A stretch of 5,598 nucleotides of DNA from SAR202 cluster bacterium (GTDB lineage Bacteria; Chloroflexota; Dehalococcoidia; Lucifugimonadales; UBA826). The translations under genes and the position numbers were made by a program. Each line of letters starts with the position of its first letter. Positions within the stretch are counted from its first letter, which is position 1. Shown piece after piece: positions 1-5,598 of this stretch. The notes under the pieces are model-generated. The model was given only the letters and a program-made list of their open reading frames with translations. It was not told where the DNA came from and made no database searches. The DNA is taken from NCBI GenBank assembly GCA_009392675.1, contig VFFY01000246.1:1-5598 (forward strand). Reading direction: 5' to 3'.

Positions 1-1523
1 ACATCAGTTGTTGGTGAGCTGCAGTCCACTCTGGGGGCATCAATTGCGGTTTGGGGATTCATGTTGAAATCGACCATTTTCACGATTAATGATGTGACAC
101 AATTTGTTATTCTTCTCCCGCCGGAAGCTCCAACAGCAACTTCCACGCCATCTTTTCCTAACACCAAAGCCGGAGTCATATTGTTTAATGGGTATTTTCC
201 AGGGGAGATAGAGTTAACCCGGTTTGGTGTAGGGTCGTACCACATCATCCCGTTATTCATAACAATTCCAGTTCCTTTGGGAATTATTCCGGATCCAAAC
301 CCTGACATTATGGTGTTAGTAATAGAAACAGCATTGCCATCACCGTCAATTACCGCTAGGTGAGTTGTCCCGTTGTCAGGGCGTGGTTTGCTACTCTCCA
401 AGACAAATTTTGGTTCTCTACCTTCTTCAATCCATGGATTTCCTGGGAGGAAAGATTCAGGAACAAAGTCTCCTATTTCCTTTTGTCTTTTCTGGGTGTA
501 TTCATCAGAAACTAAACCGTTCCATGGAACATCTGCGAATTCAGGGTCTGCCACATATTCAAACCTGTCAGCGTATGCCATTCTGGCGGCACTGATGTAA
601 AGATGCAACATGTCGACTGAGTTATGACCTAAACTAGGTATATCAAATCCGTTAAGAATCTTCAAGGTCATAGCGCTGGTTATACCGGCGGAAGCATATC
701 TTGGAACCCTCACGGTTTTGCCGTGATAATTAAGTTCTAGGCCTTTGTCCCAATAGAATGGCTTGTACTTATTGAAGTCTTCCATTGTCAGGAAGCCACC
801 ATTTTTTTGTATATCTTCAACCAAAACTTCCGTCAGTTCCCCCCGATAAAAGGCATCAACTCCTCCTTTACCAATTGCTTCAAGGGCATTTGCTAAATTT
901 GGCTGCTTTAAGACATATGGACCGTCGATACCACCATAGGGCAGCGACCCAGATGGCATAAATGTGTTACCTAATTCTGGATATCGCAAAAGCATGCTTG
1001 AAAGACTTCCAAATTTATATAAAGTGAACCATCCGGGATGAAATCCATCGCGGGCTATTTTAGTGGCGGGGGCCACAACTTCTGATAAAGGCAATTTTCC
1101 GAATCGAGAATGAGCTTCCAATAAACCAGCAACACATCCTGGTACTGCGATCGATTTGTATCCGTGAATGTTTTCGTCATTTTTGACGCCTGCCCAACCA
1201 AAACTCCCTACGGATGCTTCACCAGTTAGCTCGTATAAATCAGGCTTACCAGATAAGGGGCCTTTCATAGGAAACCCGATGACACCACCTTCGTCACCAA
1301 CTTGAAATGTCATATAACCACCACCACCGATACCACTTGATTCAGGTTCTACTACACCTACAGCCAAACAAGCGGCTACACCTGCATCGATAGCGTTGCC
1401 ACCCATCTTGAGCATATCTAACCCTGCTTGGGTGGATAATTGGTCTTTAGTTGCTACCATACCGTTAGTGGACACCGCTTCACTTTTGGTAAAGTTGGCG
1501 TTAGAGGCTAAGTTAGTAACCAT
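1..1523 (-). CDS. Gamma-glutamyltransferase-family Ntn-hydrolase (partial, C-terminus beyond window)
   Basis: Translating the minus strand from ATG at 1523 gives about 507 residues with no stop before the window edge. The family is recognisable along its whole length: a GGNAIDAGVAA block near residue 41, a glycine-rich GIGGGGYM block near residue 64, the autoprocessing and catalytic site GTTHLAVIDGDGNAV with the first Thr of TTH at residue 386, NNMTP at about 447-451 and a GASGG oxyanion-type motif after it. In this family the chain cleaves itself before that Thr, which becomes the N-terminal nucleophile and hydrolyses or transfers a gamma-glutamyl or acyl group. There is no signal peptide, so it should be cytoplasmic, unlike the periplasmic E. 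coli enzyme. The start is set by AGGAG 7 nt upstream. Oddity: the positions matching E. coli Arg114, Gln430 and Asp433 are Pro85, Gly425 and Trp428, so the substrate may not be glutathione. Family assignment is firm; specificity is open. Confidence 0.93.
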   Translation of the reverse strand, partial: MVTNLASNANFTKSEAVSTNGMVATKDQLSTQAGLDMLKMGGNAIDAGVAACLAVGVVEPESSGIGGGGYMTFQVGDEGGVIGFPMKGPLSGKPDLYELTGEASVGSFGWAGVKNDENIHGYKSIAVPGCVAGLLEAHSRFGKLPLSEVVAPATKIARDGFHPGWFTLYKFGSLSSMLLRYPELGNTFMPSGSLPYGGIDGPYVLKQPNLANALEAIGKGGVDAFYRGELTEVLVEDIQKNGGFLTMEDFNKYKPFYWDKGLELNYHGKTVRVPRYASAGITSAMTLKILNGFDIPSLGHNSVDMLHLYISAARMAYADRFEYVADPEFADVPWNGLVSDEYTQKRQKEIGDFVPESFLPGNPWIEEGREPKFVLESSKPRPDNGTTHLAVIDGDGNAVSITNTIMSGFGSGIIPKGTGIVMNNGMMWYDPTPNRVNSISPGKYPLNNMTPALVLGKDGVEVAVGASGGRRITNCVTSLIVKMVDFNMNPQTAIDAPRVDCSSPTTD

Positions 1524-1616
1524 CTATTCTCTCCTGCTGTAAATTTATAGTTATCTCTTCCGTAGCAGGCGTCATGATACATCAGAATTTGGCTTAGAGT
1601 GCCCGGTTGGAAGTAC
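1524..1616 (-). other. Intergenic spacer between MFS gene and GGT-family gene
   Basis: This 93-nt gap separates two minus-strand genes. I see no hairpin followed by a T-run on the minus strand, so transcription probably continues from the transporter gene into the hydrolase gene. It holds the hydrolase Shine-Dalgarno, a 6-bp inverted repeat (1533-1538 with 1564-1569) and a possible 20-codon frame starting with ATG at 1575 that runs into the hydrolase start. That small frame has no visible ribosome binding site. Confidence 0.5.
1531..1535 (-). promoter_or_regulatory. Ribosome binding site of the GGT-family gene
   Basis: The minus strand reads AGGAG, 7 nt before the ATG at 1523. This near-consensus Shine-Dalgarno fixes the start. 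The six bases AGCAGG that overlap it can pair with CCTGCT 25 nt further upstream (1564-1569), which could partly mask the site. Confidence 0.7.
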
Positions 1617-3005
1617 TTATCCTGACGAGTCTTCTTCCAAACGGTATTTCCAAACACCCTTGAAACAATACGTGGCTGCAATCAAACTAACAAAAATCAG
1701 GCTTGATCCAATAAGGGTTGATAATTGGGGTCCCACTACATTTGCTATTGACCCGGCCAGTAGACTTCCAACCGGCATTAGGCCCCAAGCCATCATATAT
1801 ATTCCGGTCACCCGACCTCTATATTGATCCGGAATAATGCCTTGAACTGTGGCTCCTGAAATAGAAAAATAGGACATCATAGAACCAGATAGAAGCATTA
1901 TGACTATCATAGCCACTGAGTAAACATTAGTTATCGCTAAGGTTGCCATCAAAACGCCTAGAAATCCAAGTAATACGAAAAGAATTTTTCCGGGTCGAGT
2001 AATCTGGGTACATGAGGCGAGAATTACAGTTCCTATAAGTGACCCAAGTCCAGCCGCAGACAAGAGTAATCCTAACCCTTGCGGCCCAACTTCAAAGACT
2101 TCAGCAGCATAGACCGGCATTAAACCATGGACAAACGGCATCACTAGAATGACCATATTGACCGTCATGAAAGTTAGACCGATTATCGTTTTCTGGTTAA
2201 CCACGTAAGTTACCCCAGACTTCAAATCTGCTAGTAATTGTTTTGCAGATCTATCGGAATTATCAAAGGAAGAGTCTTTATCGAGTTGAATCATCATAAT
2301 GGCGGTGGCAGCTGAAAACATGAGGATGGCTTCAACAATAAATAATGGCGCCGGGCCGAATATTGCAAGAGAGAATCCGCCGGCCGCAGGAATAAGTAAT
2401 CTCATTACACTGAAAGCCATAGAATTTAATGCGAAAGCGTTTATAAGGCTCTTTTTGGGGATAATCACAGCAAGCAGTGACATCCTAGCTGGATCATTTA
2501 TTATCCATGAAATTCCCACGAGAAATATAAAAATGAATAAATTCCAGATGTTGGCATATCCCATGGCGAGAACGATCGAATAGCCGATCATCAACACTGC
2601 TTGATATGAATACATAATAGAAAGGAGTATCTTTTTATTAAATTTATCGCTTATTAACCCCCCAAACGGAGCTCCCACTAAAATTGGTAGTGCGTCAAGC
2701 CCAAGGGCCATACTTGTCAGTAAAGGGGATCCGGTTATTTCATATGCAAGCCAACCAACCACCACTTGTTGGAGCCAAAACCCACTGCTGAAGATAGCCG
2801 TAGCCAGCCATAAAAACCTGTAATTACGTGAATGAAATGCATCAAACGTGTGTAATTTTCTTGGAATACCCTTAGGCTTCCGTATTTTTTTGAAAAGCTT
2901 ATCCGAAGGAGAATCGGAATCAAGGTTGGGATTACTTGATGAATTTTCTTCATCTTGTTCACCCATGACAGGCCCAGGTATTAGTCCAGACTCGGGCTTA
3001 TTCAA
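1617..3005 (-). CDS. Major facilitator superfamily transporter, MFS_3/EntS-like
   Basis: The product is 462 residues, a usual size for a 12-helix MFS protein. Residues 1-55 form a hydrophilic tail, first acidic and serine-rich, then basic (KKIRKPKGIPRK), likely cytoplasmic. Helix 1 begins after NYRFLW (61-66), and FWLQQVVVGWLAYEITGSPL is typical of the MFS_3 group that includes the enterobactin exporter EntS. GGLISDKFNKK at about 115-125 matches the conserved loop between helices 2 and 3. A polar segment near the middle (QLDKDSSFDNSDRSAKQLL) fits the cytoplasmic loop between helices 6 and 7. Such proteins usually export small molecules by proton antiport; the substrate here is unknown. The start at 3005 is TTG, directly after an in-frame TAA, with GAGG about 15 nt upstream, which is rather far. 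ATG at 2966 is an alternative, giving 449 residues, but has no better ribosome site. It probably shares a transcript with the downstream GGT-family gene. Confidence 0.92.
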   Translation of the reverse strand: MNKPESGLIPGPVMGEQDEENSSSNPNLDSDSPSDKLFKKIRKPKGIPRKLHTFDAFHSRNYRFLWLATAIFSSGFWLQQVVVGWLAYEITGSPLLTSMALGLDALPILVGAPFGGLISDKFNKKILLSIMYSYQAVLMIGYSIVLAMGYANIWNLFIFIFLVGISWIINDPARMSLLAVIIPKKSLINAFALNSMAFSVMRLLIPAAGGFSLAIFGPAPLFIVEAILMFSAATAIMMIQLDKDSSFDNSDRSAKQLLADLKSGVTYVVNQKTIIGLTFMTVNMVILVMPFVHGLMPVYAAEVFEVGPQGLGLLLSAAGLGSLIGTVILASCTQITRPGKILFVLLGFLGVLMATLAITNVYSVAMIVIMLLSGSMMSYFSISGATVQGIIPDQYRGRVTGIYMMAWGLMPVGSLLAGSIANVVGPQLSTLIGSSLIFVSLIAATYCFKGVWKYRLEEDSSG

Positions 3006-3068
3006 TTATTTTGTCTTGCACCTCGCCGCTATGGGAATTTGTATGAATGAGAAGATTAAAATCGACGT

Positions 3069-3097
3069 TATATAAGTCTATGTTTTTCATGAATTAA
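3069..3097 (-). promoter_or_regulatory. Candidate sigma-70-type promoter for the MFS gene
   Basis: On the minus strand TTAATT (3092-3097) lies 17 nt before TATATA (3069-3074), in an AT-rich region about 65 nt upstream of the TTG start. The -10 element matches 4 of 6 consensus bases, the -35 only 3 of 6. Position and spacing suit a promoter for the transporter and hydrolase pair, but AT-rich DNA gives such matches often. Confidence 0.3.
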
Positions 3098-3166
3098 AAA
3101 ACAAGTATTTTTGAGCGATTTAATAAAATAGATAAACTACCATTAGAATCTTGAATGCCCGATAGT

Positions 3167-3421
3167 TCAGAGGAACATGCTAGAGTTTTGACCCTTATTT
3201 TTTCTCAGTAGGACATCCTTTACCCTTGGAATTACATTCTGAATATTCGAGTAAAGGGTGTGCTTTTTTAAACTTGACGCGGCTAGTTGATCCACGATGG
3301 TTTGCTTAAAGGGAAAGGTCGCCTCTGTATGGATCACGGGGAGTTTGTATCCTCCATGTGCGAGACTTCGTTGCATTAATCTTTCTTGCCTTATAGAGGC
3401 AGGGTCGCTGAGTAGAAACAA
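3167..3421 (-). CDS. Doubtful small open frame, 84 residues, no recognised family
   Basis: A TTG at 3421 opens a frame of 84 codons; ATG at 3376 would give 69 residues. I recognise no family in the product, which contains HGGYKLPVIHTEATFPFKQ followed by a basic C-terminal part, with no signal peptide or membrane segment. Neither start has a convincing Shine-Dalgarno; the ATG has only a weak purine stretch (AAGAAAG). The same frame stays open upstream to the stop of the metallo-hydrolase gene at 3491, 107 codons in all. A plus-strand terminator-like stem-loop falls inside it. It could be a real small gene, the decayed end of an old gene, or chance. I favour remnant or chance. Confidence 0.18.
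   Translation of the reverse strand: MFLLSDPASIRQERLMQRSLAHGGYKLPVIHTEATFPFKQTIVDQLAASSLKKHTLYSNIQNVIPRVKDVLLRKNKGQNSSMFL
3213..3269 (+). terminator. Plus-strand stem-loop followed by six T
   Basis: ACATCCTTTAC (3213-3223) pairs with GTAAAGGGTGT (3251-3261) over 11 bp with one G-T wobble. The 27-nt loop can form an extra 4-bp helix (GAAT 3229-3232 with ATTC 3245-3248). TTTTTT follows at 3264-3269. This has the form of an intrinsic terminator for plus-strand transcription, although the loop is long and no plus-strand gene is evident upstream. It would not terminate minus-strand transcripts, as no T-run follows on that side. Confidence 0.35.
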
Positions 3422-3490
3422 AGGACTGACGATTGGCTGACCAATTCGGGTGAATATTTCTTTTCGAGTTGTAGCTAATATGGCATATCG

Positions 3491-4399
3491 TTATTTTAGA
3501 AGCTCTGTTTCGTCTAGGTATTTTGGTTGATGGAATACAGTTCCAGGTCGCACAAGATTTATTCTGTCAATGACGGGCTTTAGGGATTTCGGGTTTGAAT
3601 CATCCTTTGTTCTAGGTGGCATCCAATCATCATGATGACCTAGTATGATTTCCTTGGGTTTTAACATGCTTGCCATTAGGCCAATATAGTCAGTAAGTGA
3701 ACCTTGAATAGGCTCCCCATCAATGTTGGGCCGGCCGGCCATGGCTAGGATAGCGGCATCTGCCCTTATATCAGAGACTACTCCAGTCCAGCATCCAGAA
3801 GTATCTTGGAAAAAAATAGATCCCTGCGGTGTTTCAAATAAGAAACATAATGCTCCACCTATATCGCTGGAACCTAGAGTTTCTTTTCTATGGTCTTCAA
3901 TCTCTTTAATTAGATTTGGATCCGTTCCGCTAGGCAAAGGATCTGGCTTTCGGGGTCCCCACCGTTCGTTTTCAGTGAGATTCAGATGTCCTGTTTGGCT
4001 TTCATCGGTTCTAGGCCGGAAAGTGTTTGGGATCCATATACAGGAATGTAAGCTTGGATAAACCCTGACAGTGACTGAATCACTAAGGCGGTATCTTTCA
4101 CCCCCCTGGGCTCTTCGAAGTTGTTCTCTAGGAACTCCTGCCTCGATTAGTGTTCGTACACTTTCATTAGAACCGATGACTTCTGCCCCTGTATTTTTGG
4201 CAATAACATCTGCTCCACCGATATGATCGAAATGGCTGTGCCCTATGAAAATAAAGTCGGCAGTTTTTATTTCTGCTGTTGATATACCGACATTTGGAGC
4301 CGTCGAAACCCTATCAATGTAGGTATCGAGGAAAATCGTCAGATCATCTATAAGTAAACGAAAAGTAGCACATCCGAGCCAGTCTAATTTTATCGACAT
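3491..4399 (-). CDS. Metallo-beta-lactamase-fold hydrolase, UlaG-like (L-ascorbate-6-phosphate lactonase family)
   Basis: The product has 302 residues and the metal-binding pattern of the metallo-beta-lactamase fold: HSHFDH with His54, His56, Asp58 and His59, a third-motif His118 (PSLHS), Asp199 in FFQDTSG, and GHHDDW with His255/His256. All ligands for a two-metal site are therefore present. The N-terminal IKLDWLGCATFRLLIDDLTI and the GGADVI after the motif resemble UlaG-type lactonases and related broadly annotated Zn-dependent hydrolases. Between His118 and Asp199 lies a long, polar, proline-rich insertion (about 122-178) that probably shapes substrate access. No signal peptide is seen, so it is cytoplasmic. 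The start is well supported: ATG preceded by GAGGTGA at 6 nt. It is divergent from nuoA with a 107-nt gap. The UlaG resemblance gives the fold, not the reaction; there are no ascorbate-pathway genes nearby and the substrate is unknown. Confidence 0.92.
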   Translation of the reverse strand: MSIKLDWLGCATFRLLIDDLTIFLDTYIDRVSTAPNVGISTAEIKTADFIFIGHSHFDHIGGADVIAKNTGAEVIGSNESVRTLIEAGVPREQLRRAQGGERYRLSDSVTVRVYPSLHSCIWIPNTFRPRTDESQTGHLNLTENERWGPRKPDPLPSGTDPNLIKEIEDHRKETLGSSDIGGALCFLFETPQGSIFFQDTSGCWTGVVSDIRADAAILAMAGRPNIDGEPIQGSLTDYIGLMASMLKPKEIILGHHDDWMPPRTKDDSNPKSLKPVIDRINLVRPGTVFHQPKYLDETELLK

Positions 4400-4506
4400 A
4401 TTTTCTCACCTCAAATAAATAAAATTTACTAGGGACACATATATAAATATGCTAAAATTGGTTTGTTTTATGCCCCTATTATTACAGAATTTCTTCGGGT
4501 GGTCTT
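4400..4506. promoter_or_regulatory. Divergent intergenic region, promoters for metallo-hydrolase and nuo operon
   Basis: These 107 AT-rich nucleotides separate two genes that diverge, so they must hold at least one start of transcription each way unless nuo is driven from elsewhere. On the plus strand, TTGGTT (4458-4463) and TATTAC (4480-4485), 16 nt apart, are a possible weak promoter for nuo. On the minus strand, the run around 4440-4450 (ATATATAAATAT) could supply a -10 element for the hydrolase gene. I see no clear operator palindrome. The elements are guesses; the need for promoters here is the solid part. Confidence 0.45.
4406..4412 (-). promoter_or_regulatory. Ribosome binding site of the metallo-hydrolase gene
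   Basis: The minus strand reads GAGGTGA, 6 nt before the ATG at 4399. It is a strong Shine-Dalgarno and settles the start. Confidence 0.75.
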
Positions 4507-4875
4507 GTGACTGAATCATATGTAACTAATTGGACAGCAGTACTGGTAGTCGCCTTAGTCGGAACTTTGGCTGTGCTATTGATGTTTGTAGTATCTAGGG
4601 TGTTGGCCCCTAAACGGCATTCTGACATAAAGAATAGCCCATACGAGTGCGGTATACCCGCATCCCCACATCATTGGTCTCAAATCCAAATACGTTACTA
4701 TGTTTTTGCGATTTTGTTCCTGATATTCGATGTTGAAGCTGTTTTTCTATTTCCTTGGGCGCTAGTATTCTTGGACGCCCCTCCTGCGGTTTTTTATGAA
4801 ATGATTATTTTTATTGGTATATTATTGTTTGGCTTAGCTTATGTTTGGAGGAAGGGGGTTTTGCAATGGAAATAG
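4507..4875 (+). CDS. nuoA: NADH-quinone oxidoreductase subunit A
   Basis: The product is 122 residues, the normal length for NuoA (the ND3 homologue), with three hydrophobic helices at about 11-33, 64-85 and 95-115. The conserved loop after helix 1 carries SPYECG (44-49), whose Cys48 matches the ND3 cysteine near the quinone cavity. Helix 2 has the family signature RYYVFAILFLIFDVEAVFLF, with the acidic pair Asp75 and Glu77. NuoA is a membrane-arm core subunit where the peripheral and membrane arms of complex I meet, and its loop takes part in coupling quinone reduction to proton pumping. The start is GTG; no in-frame ATG lies between it and the upstream stop at 4453, and the next ATG would remove helix 1. 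The ribosome site is weak (GGGTGG, 4 nt away). It overlaps nuoB by 10 nt and opens the nuo operon. Confidence 0.96.
   Translation: MTESYVTNWTAVLVVALVGTLAVLLMFVVSRVLAPKRHSDIKNSPYECGIPASPHHWSQIQIRYYVFAILFLIFDVEAVFLFPWALVFLDAPPAVFYEMIIFIGILLFGLAYVWRKGVLQWK
4847..4858 (+). promoter_or_regulatory. Ribosome binding site of nuoB, inside nuoA
   Basis: GGAGGAAGGGGG lies within the last codons of nuoA and ends 7 nt before ATG at 4866. It favours that ATG over the in-frame TTG at 4845, which begins before this purine tract and would add seven residues. Confidence 0.65.
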
Positions 4876-5489
4876 ACGAAAACTCTAACATTCATATTCC
4901 GAAATATGATGGGTTTCCTCCCACTGAAAAACCACTTGGAGATGGCTACAAAGCAGGTAAAGGAAACAACCCTGCGGATAGCGTTTTCAATAGGGTTCTG
5001 CCCAATGCATTGACCGCAAAATCCGACCAATTATTTGCATTGGCAAGAAAATCATCGCTTTGGACTTTATCTTTTGGTTTAGCATGCTGTGCGATTGAAA
5101 TGATGAGTGCCCATGCCTCACATCATGATCTTGATAGATTTGGGGTGGTTACCTGGCCTTCCCCTCGTCAAGCGGATGTCATGATAGTTGCTGGCACTGT
5201 GGTAAAAAAAATGGCAGATCCCATAAAACTTTTATATGAACAAATGCCCGACCCGAAATGGGTCATTGCTATGGGAAGTTGTGCAACCAATGGAGGCCCC
5301 TACTATAAATCATATTCAGTGGTGATGGGAGTAGATCATTTAATACCAGTTGATGTTTACGTTCCAGGTTGTCCACCTAGACCTGAAGCACTCATTTATG
5401 GTGTTATGCAATTACAAGAAAAAATAAAAAATGATGCAAATCAATCCTTCGAAAAAGAGTCACTAAATGCCAATGATGGAGAGCAGTAA
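4866..5489 (+). CDS. nuoB: NADH-quinone oxidoreductase subunit B (cluster N2 subunit)
   Basis: From ATG 4866 the product is 207 residues. It carries the four ligands of the N2 [4Fe-4S] cluster in the family pattern: tandem Cys74-Cys75 in LACCAIEMM, Cys139 in MGSCATNGG and Cys169 in VPGCPPRPEAL. SPRQADVMIVAG and YEQMPDPKWVIAMGSC are also near-invariant NuoB (PSST, 20 kDa) blocks. NuoB sits in the peripheral arm and passes electrons from the Fe-S chain to quinone, forming the quinone site with NuoD. The first 40 residues, polar and rich in Pro, Gly and Lys, and the last 25, charged, are family-variable extensions. A common variant of the segment before SPRQAD has Arg-Ala; here it is Trp-Pro. 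The gene overlaps nuoA by 10 nt and overlaps the next gene, which signals translational coupling. The TTG at 4845 is the alternative start, less likely. Confidence 0.97.
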   Translation: MEIDENSNIHIPKYDGFPPTEKPLGDGYKAGKGNNPADSVFNRVLPNALTAKSDQLFALARKSSLWTLSFGLACCAIEMMSAHASHHDLDRFGVVTWPSPRQADVMIVAGTVVKKMADPIKLLYEQMPDPKWVIAMGSCATNGGPYYKSYSVVMGVDHLIPVDVYVPGCPPRPEALIYGVMQLQEKIKNDANQSFEKESLNANDGEQ

Positions 5490-5598
5490 TATATCTTCGA
5501 AGCGTGAAATTAAAGCTCCAGTAGTGCGGGAATATCTCGATCAAAGGGGAGAGAATCTCCACAAAATATTAAAAGAATCTATTTCTGATTTTCCAGGA
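5467..5598 (+). CDS. nuoC: Probable NADH-quinone oxidoreductase subunit C (partial, N-terminus only)
   Basis: An open frame begins inside the end of nuoB and continues beyond the window, giving 44 residues that start MPMMESSNISSKREIK and include a run resembling LKESISDFPG. ATG at 5467 follows an in-frame TAA directly and has AAAGAG 7 nt upstream; the ATGs at 5473 and 5476 are further options, with less suitable spacing. The overlap with nuoB is 23 nt. NuoC (30 kDa) is the peripheral-arm subunit that packs against NuoD and normally follows nuoB. The conserved NuoC signature lies near its C-terminus and is not visible here, so the name rests mainly on gene order, strand and coupling. A NuoC-NuoD fusion, known in some bacteria, cannot be excluded. 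Confidence 0.72.
   Translation, partial: MPMMESSNISSKREIKAPVVREYLDQRGENLHKILKESISDFPG

Larger units (their letters stand above)
3006..3490. other. 485-nt gap without a confident gene
   Basis: This stretch lies upstream of the MFS gene and downstream of the metallo-hydrolase gene, both on the minus strand. The part next to the MFS gene (about 3060-3140) is AT-rich and holds a candidate MFS promoter. The middle contains a stem-loop followed by six T on the plus strand. The part next to the metallo-hydrolase gene (3170-3490) is free of stops on the minus strand in the frame of that gene, but lacks a good start. I recognise no tRNA, repeat family or mobile-element end here. Confidence 0.5.

Noticed and set aside
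61..600. Plus-strand open frames of 75-100 codons
   Set aside because: They lie opposite the well-conserved GGT-family gene, whose minus-strand translation accounts for the DNA; their products resemble nothing.
2299..2583. Plus-strand open frame of 94 codons
   Set aside because: It is antisense to membrane helices of the MFS gene; no family resemblance and no ribosome site.
2735..3075. Open frames on both strands over the MFS 5' end
   Set aside because: They are out-of-frame readings of the same DNA; the MFS frame shows clear family motifs.
3432..3445. Short hairpin ATTGG-CTGA-CCAAT as terminator of the metallo-hydrolase gene
   Set aside because: The stem has only 5 bp and no T-run follows on the minus strand.
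3723..4061. Plus-strand open frame of 112 codons
   Set aside because: It is a shadow of the metallo-hydrolase gene, which has all its metal ligands in the other strand's frame.
4839..5030. Minus-strand open frame of 63 codons
   Set aside because: It is antisense to the nuoA end and nuoB start, both firmly identified.
1..5598. CRISPR array, insertion sequence, tRNA, phage or defence genes
   Set aside because: I found no spaced direct repeats, terminal inverted repeats with a transposase, cloverleaf sequence or defence-type domains. The genes are metabolic, transport and respiratory.

Overview
The window reads as one stretch of an ordinary, gene-dense bacterial chromosome at moderate to low GC. 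It holds three enzyme or transporter genes on the minus strand, followed by the start of a respiratory complex I operon on the plus strand. A nuoA-nuoB-nuoC order with short or overlapping junctions is typical of bacteria with a full proton-pumping NADH:quinone oxidoreductase. The NuoB sequence and gene mix made me think of an uncultured marine lineage such as Chloroflexota/SAR202. That is only an impression, since there is no rRNA or other phylogenetic marker here.

Layout. (1) 1-1523, minus: a gamma-glutamyltransferase-family N-terminal-nucleophile hydrolase, complete at its N-terminus and cut by the window edge before its C-terminus. It keeps the catalytic TTH site, but residues that bind the gamma-glutamyl group in E. 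coli Ggt are replaced. (2) 1617-3005, minus: a major facilitator superfamily exporter-like protein with a charged N-terminal tail. It lies 93 nt upstream of the hydrolase gene with no terminator between, so the two are probably co-transcribed. (3) 3006-3490: a gap with no confidently assigned gene. It contains a candidate MFS promoter, a plus-strand stem-loop followed by six T, and a weak minus-strand open frame. (4) 3491-4399, minus: an UlaG-like metallo-beta-lactamase-fold hydrolase with a complete set of metal ligands. (5) 4400-4506: a short divergent intergenic region that must carry promoters in both directions. (6) 4507-5598, plus: nuoA, nuoB and the start of probable nuoC.

How they work together. 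NuoA (membrane arm, quinone-site loop) and NuoB (cluster N2, last Fe-S centre before quinone) are core complex I subunits. NuoC would extend the peripheral arm. The exporter and the hydrolase may act on related amide- or peptide-like compounds, but that rests only on adjacency. The metallo-hydrolase has no evident functional link to either neighbour. I see no CRISPR array, mobile element, tRNA or rRNA, and no convincing novel multi-gene system. The most interesting points are the altered substrate pocket of the hydrolase, the possible translational control at its start, and the unexplained 3006-3490 gap.
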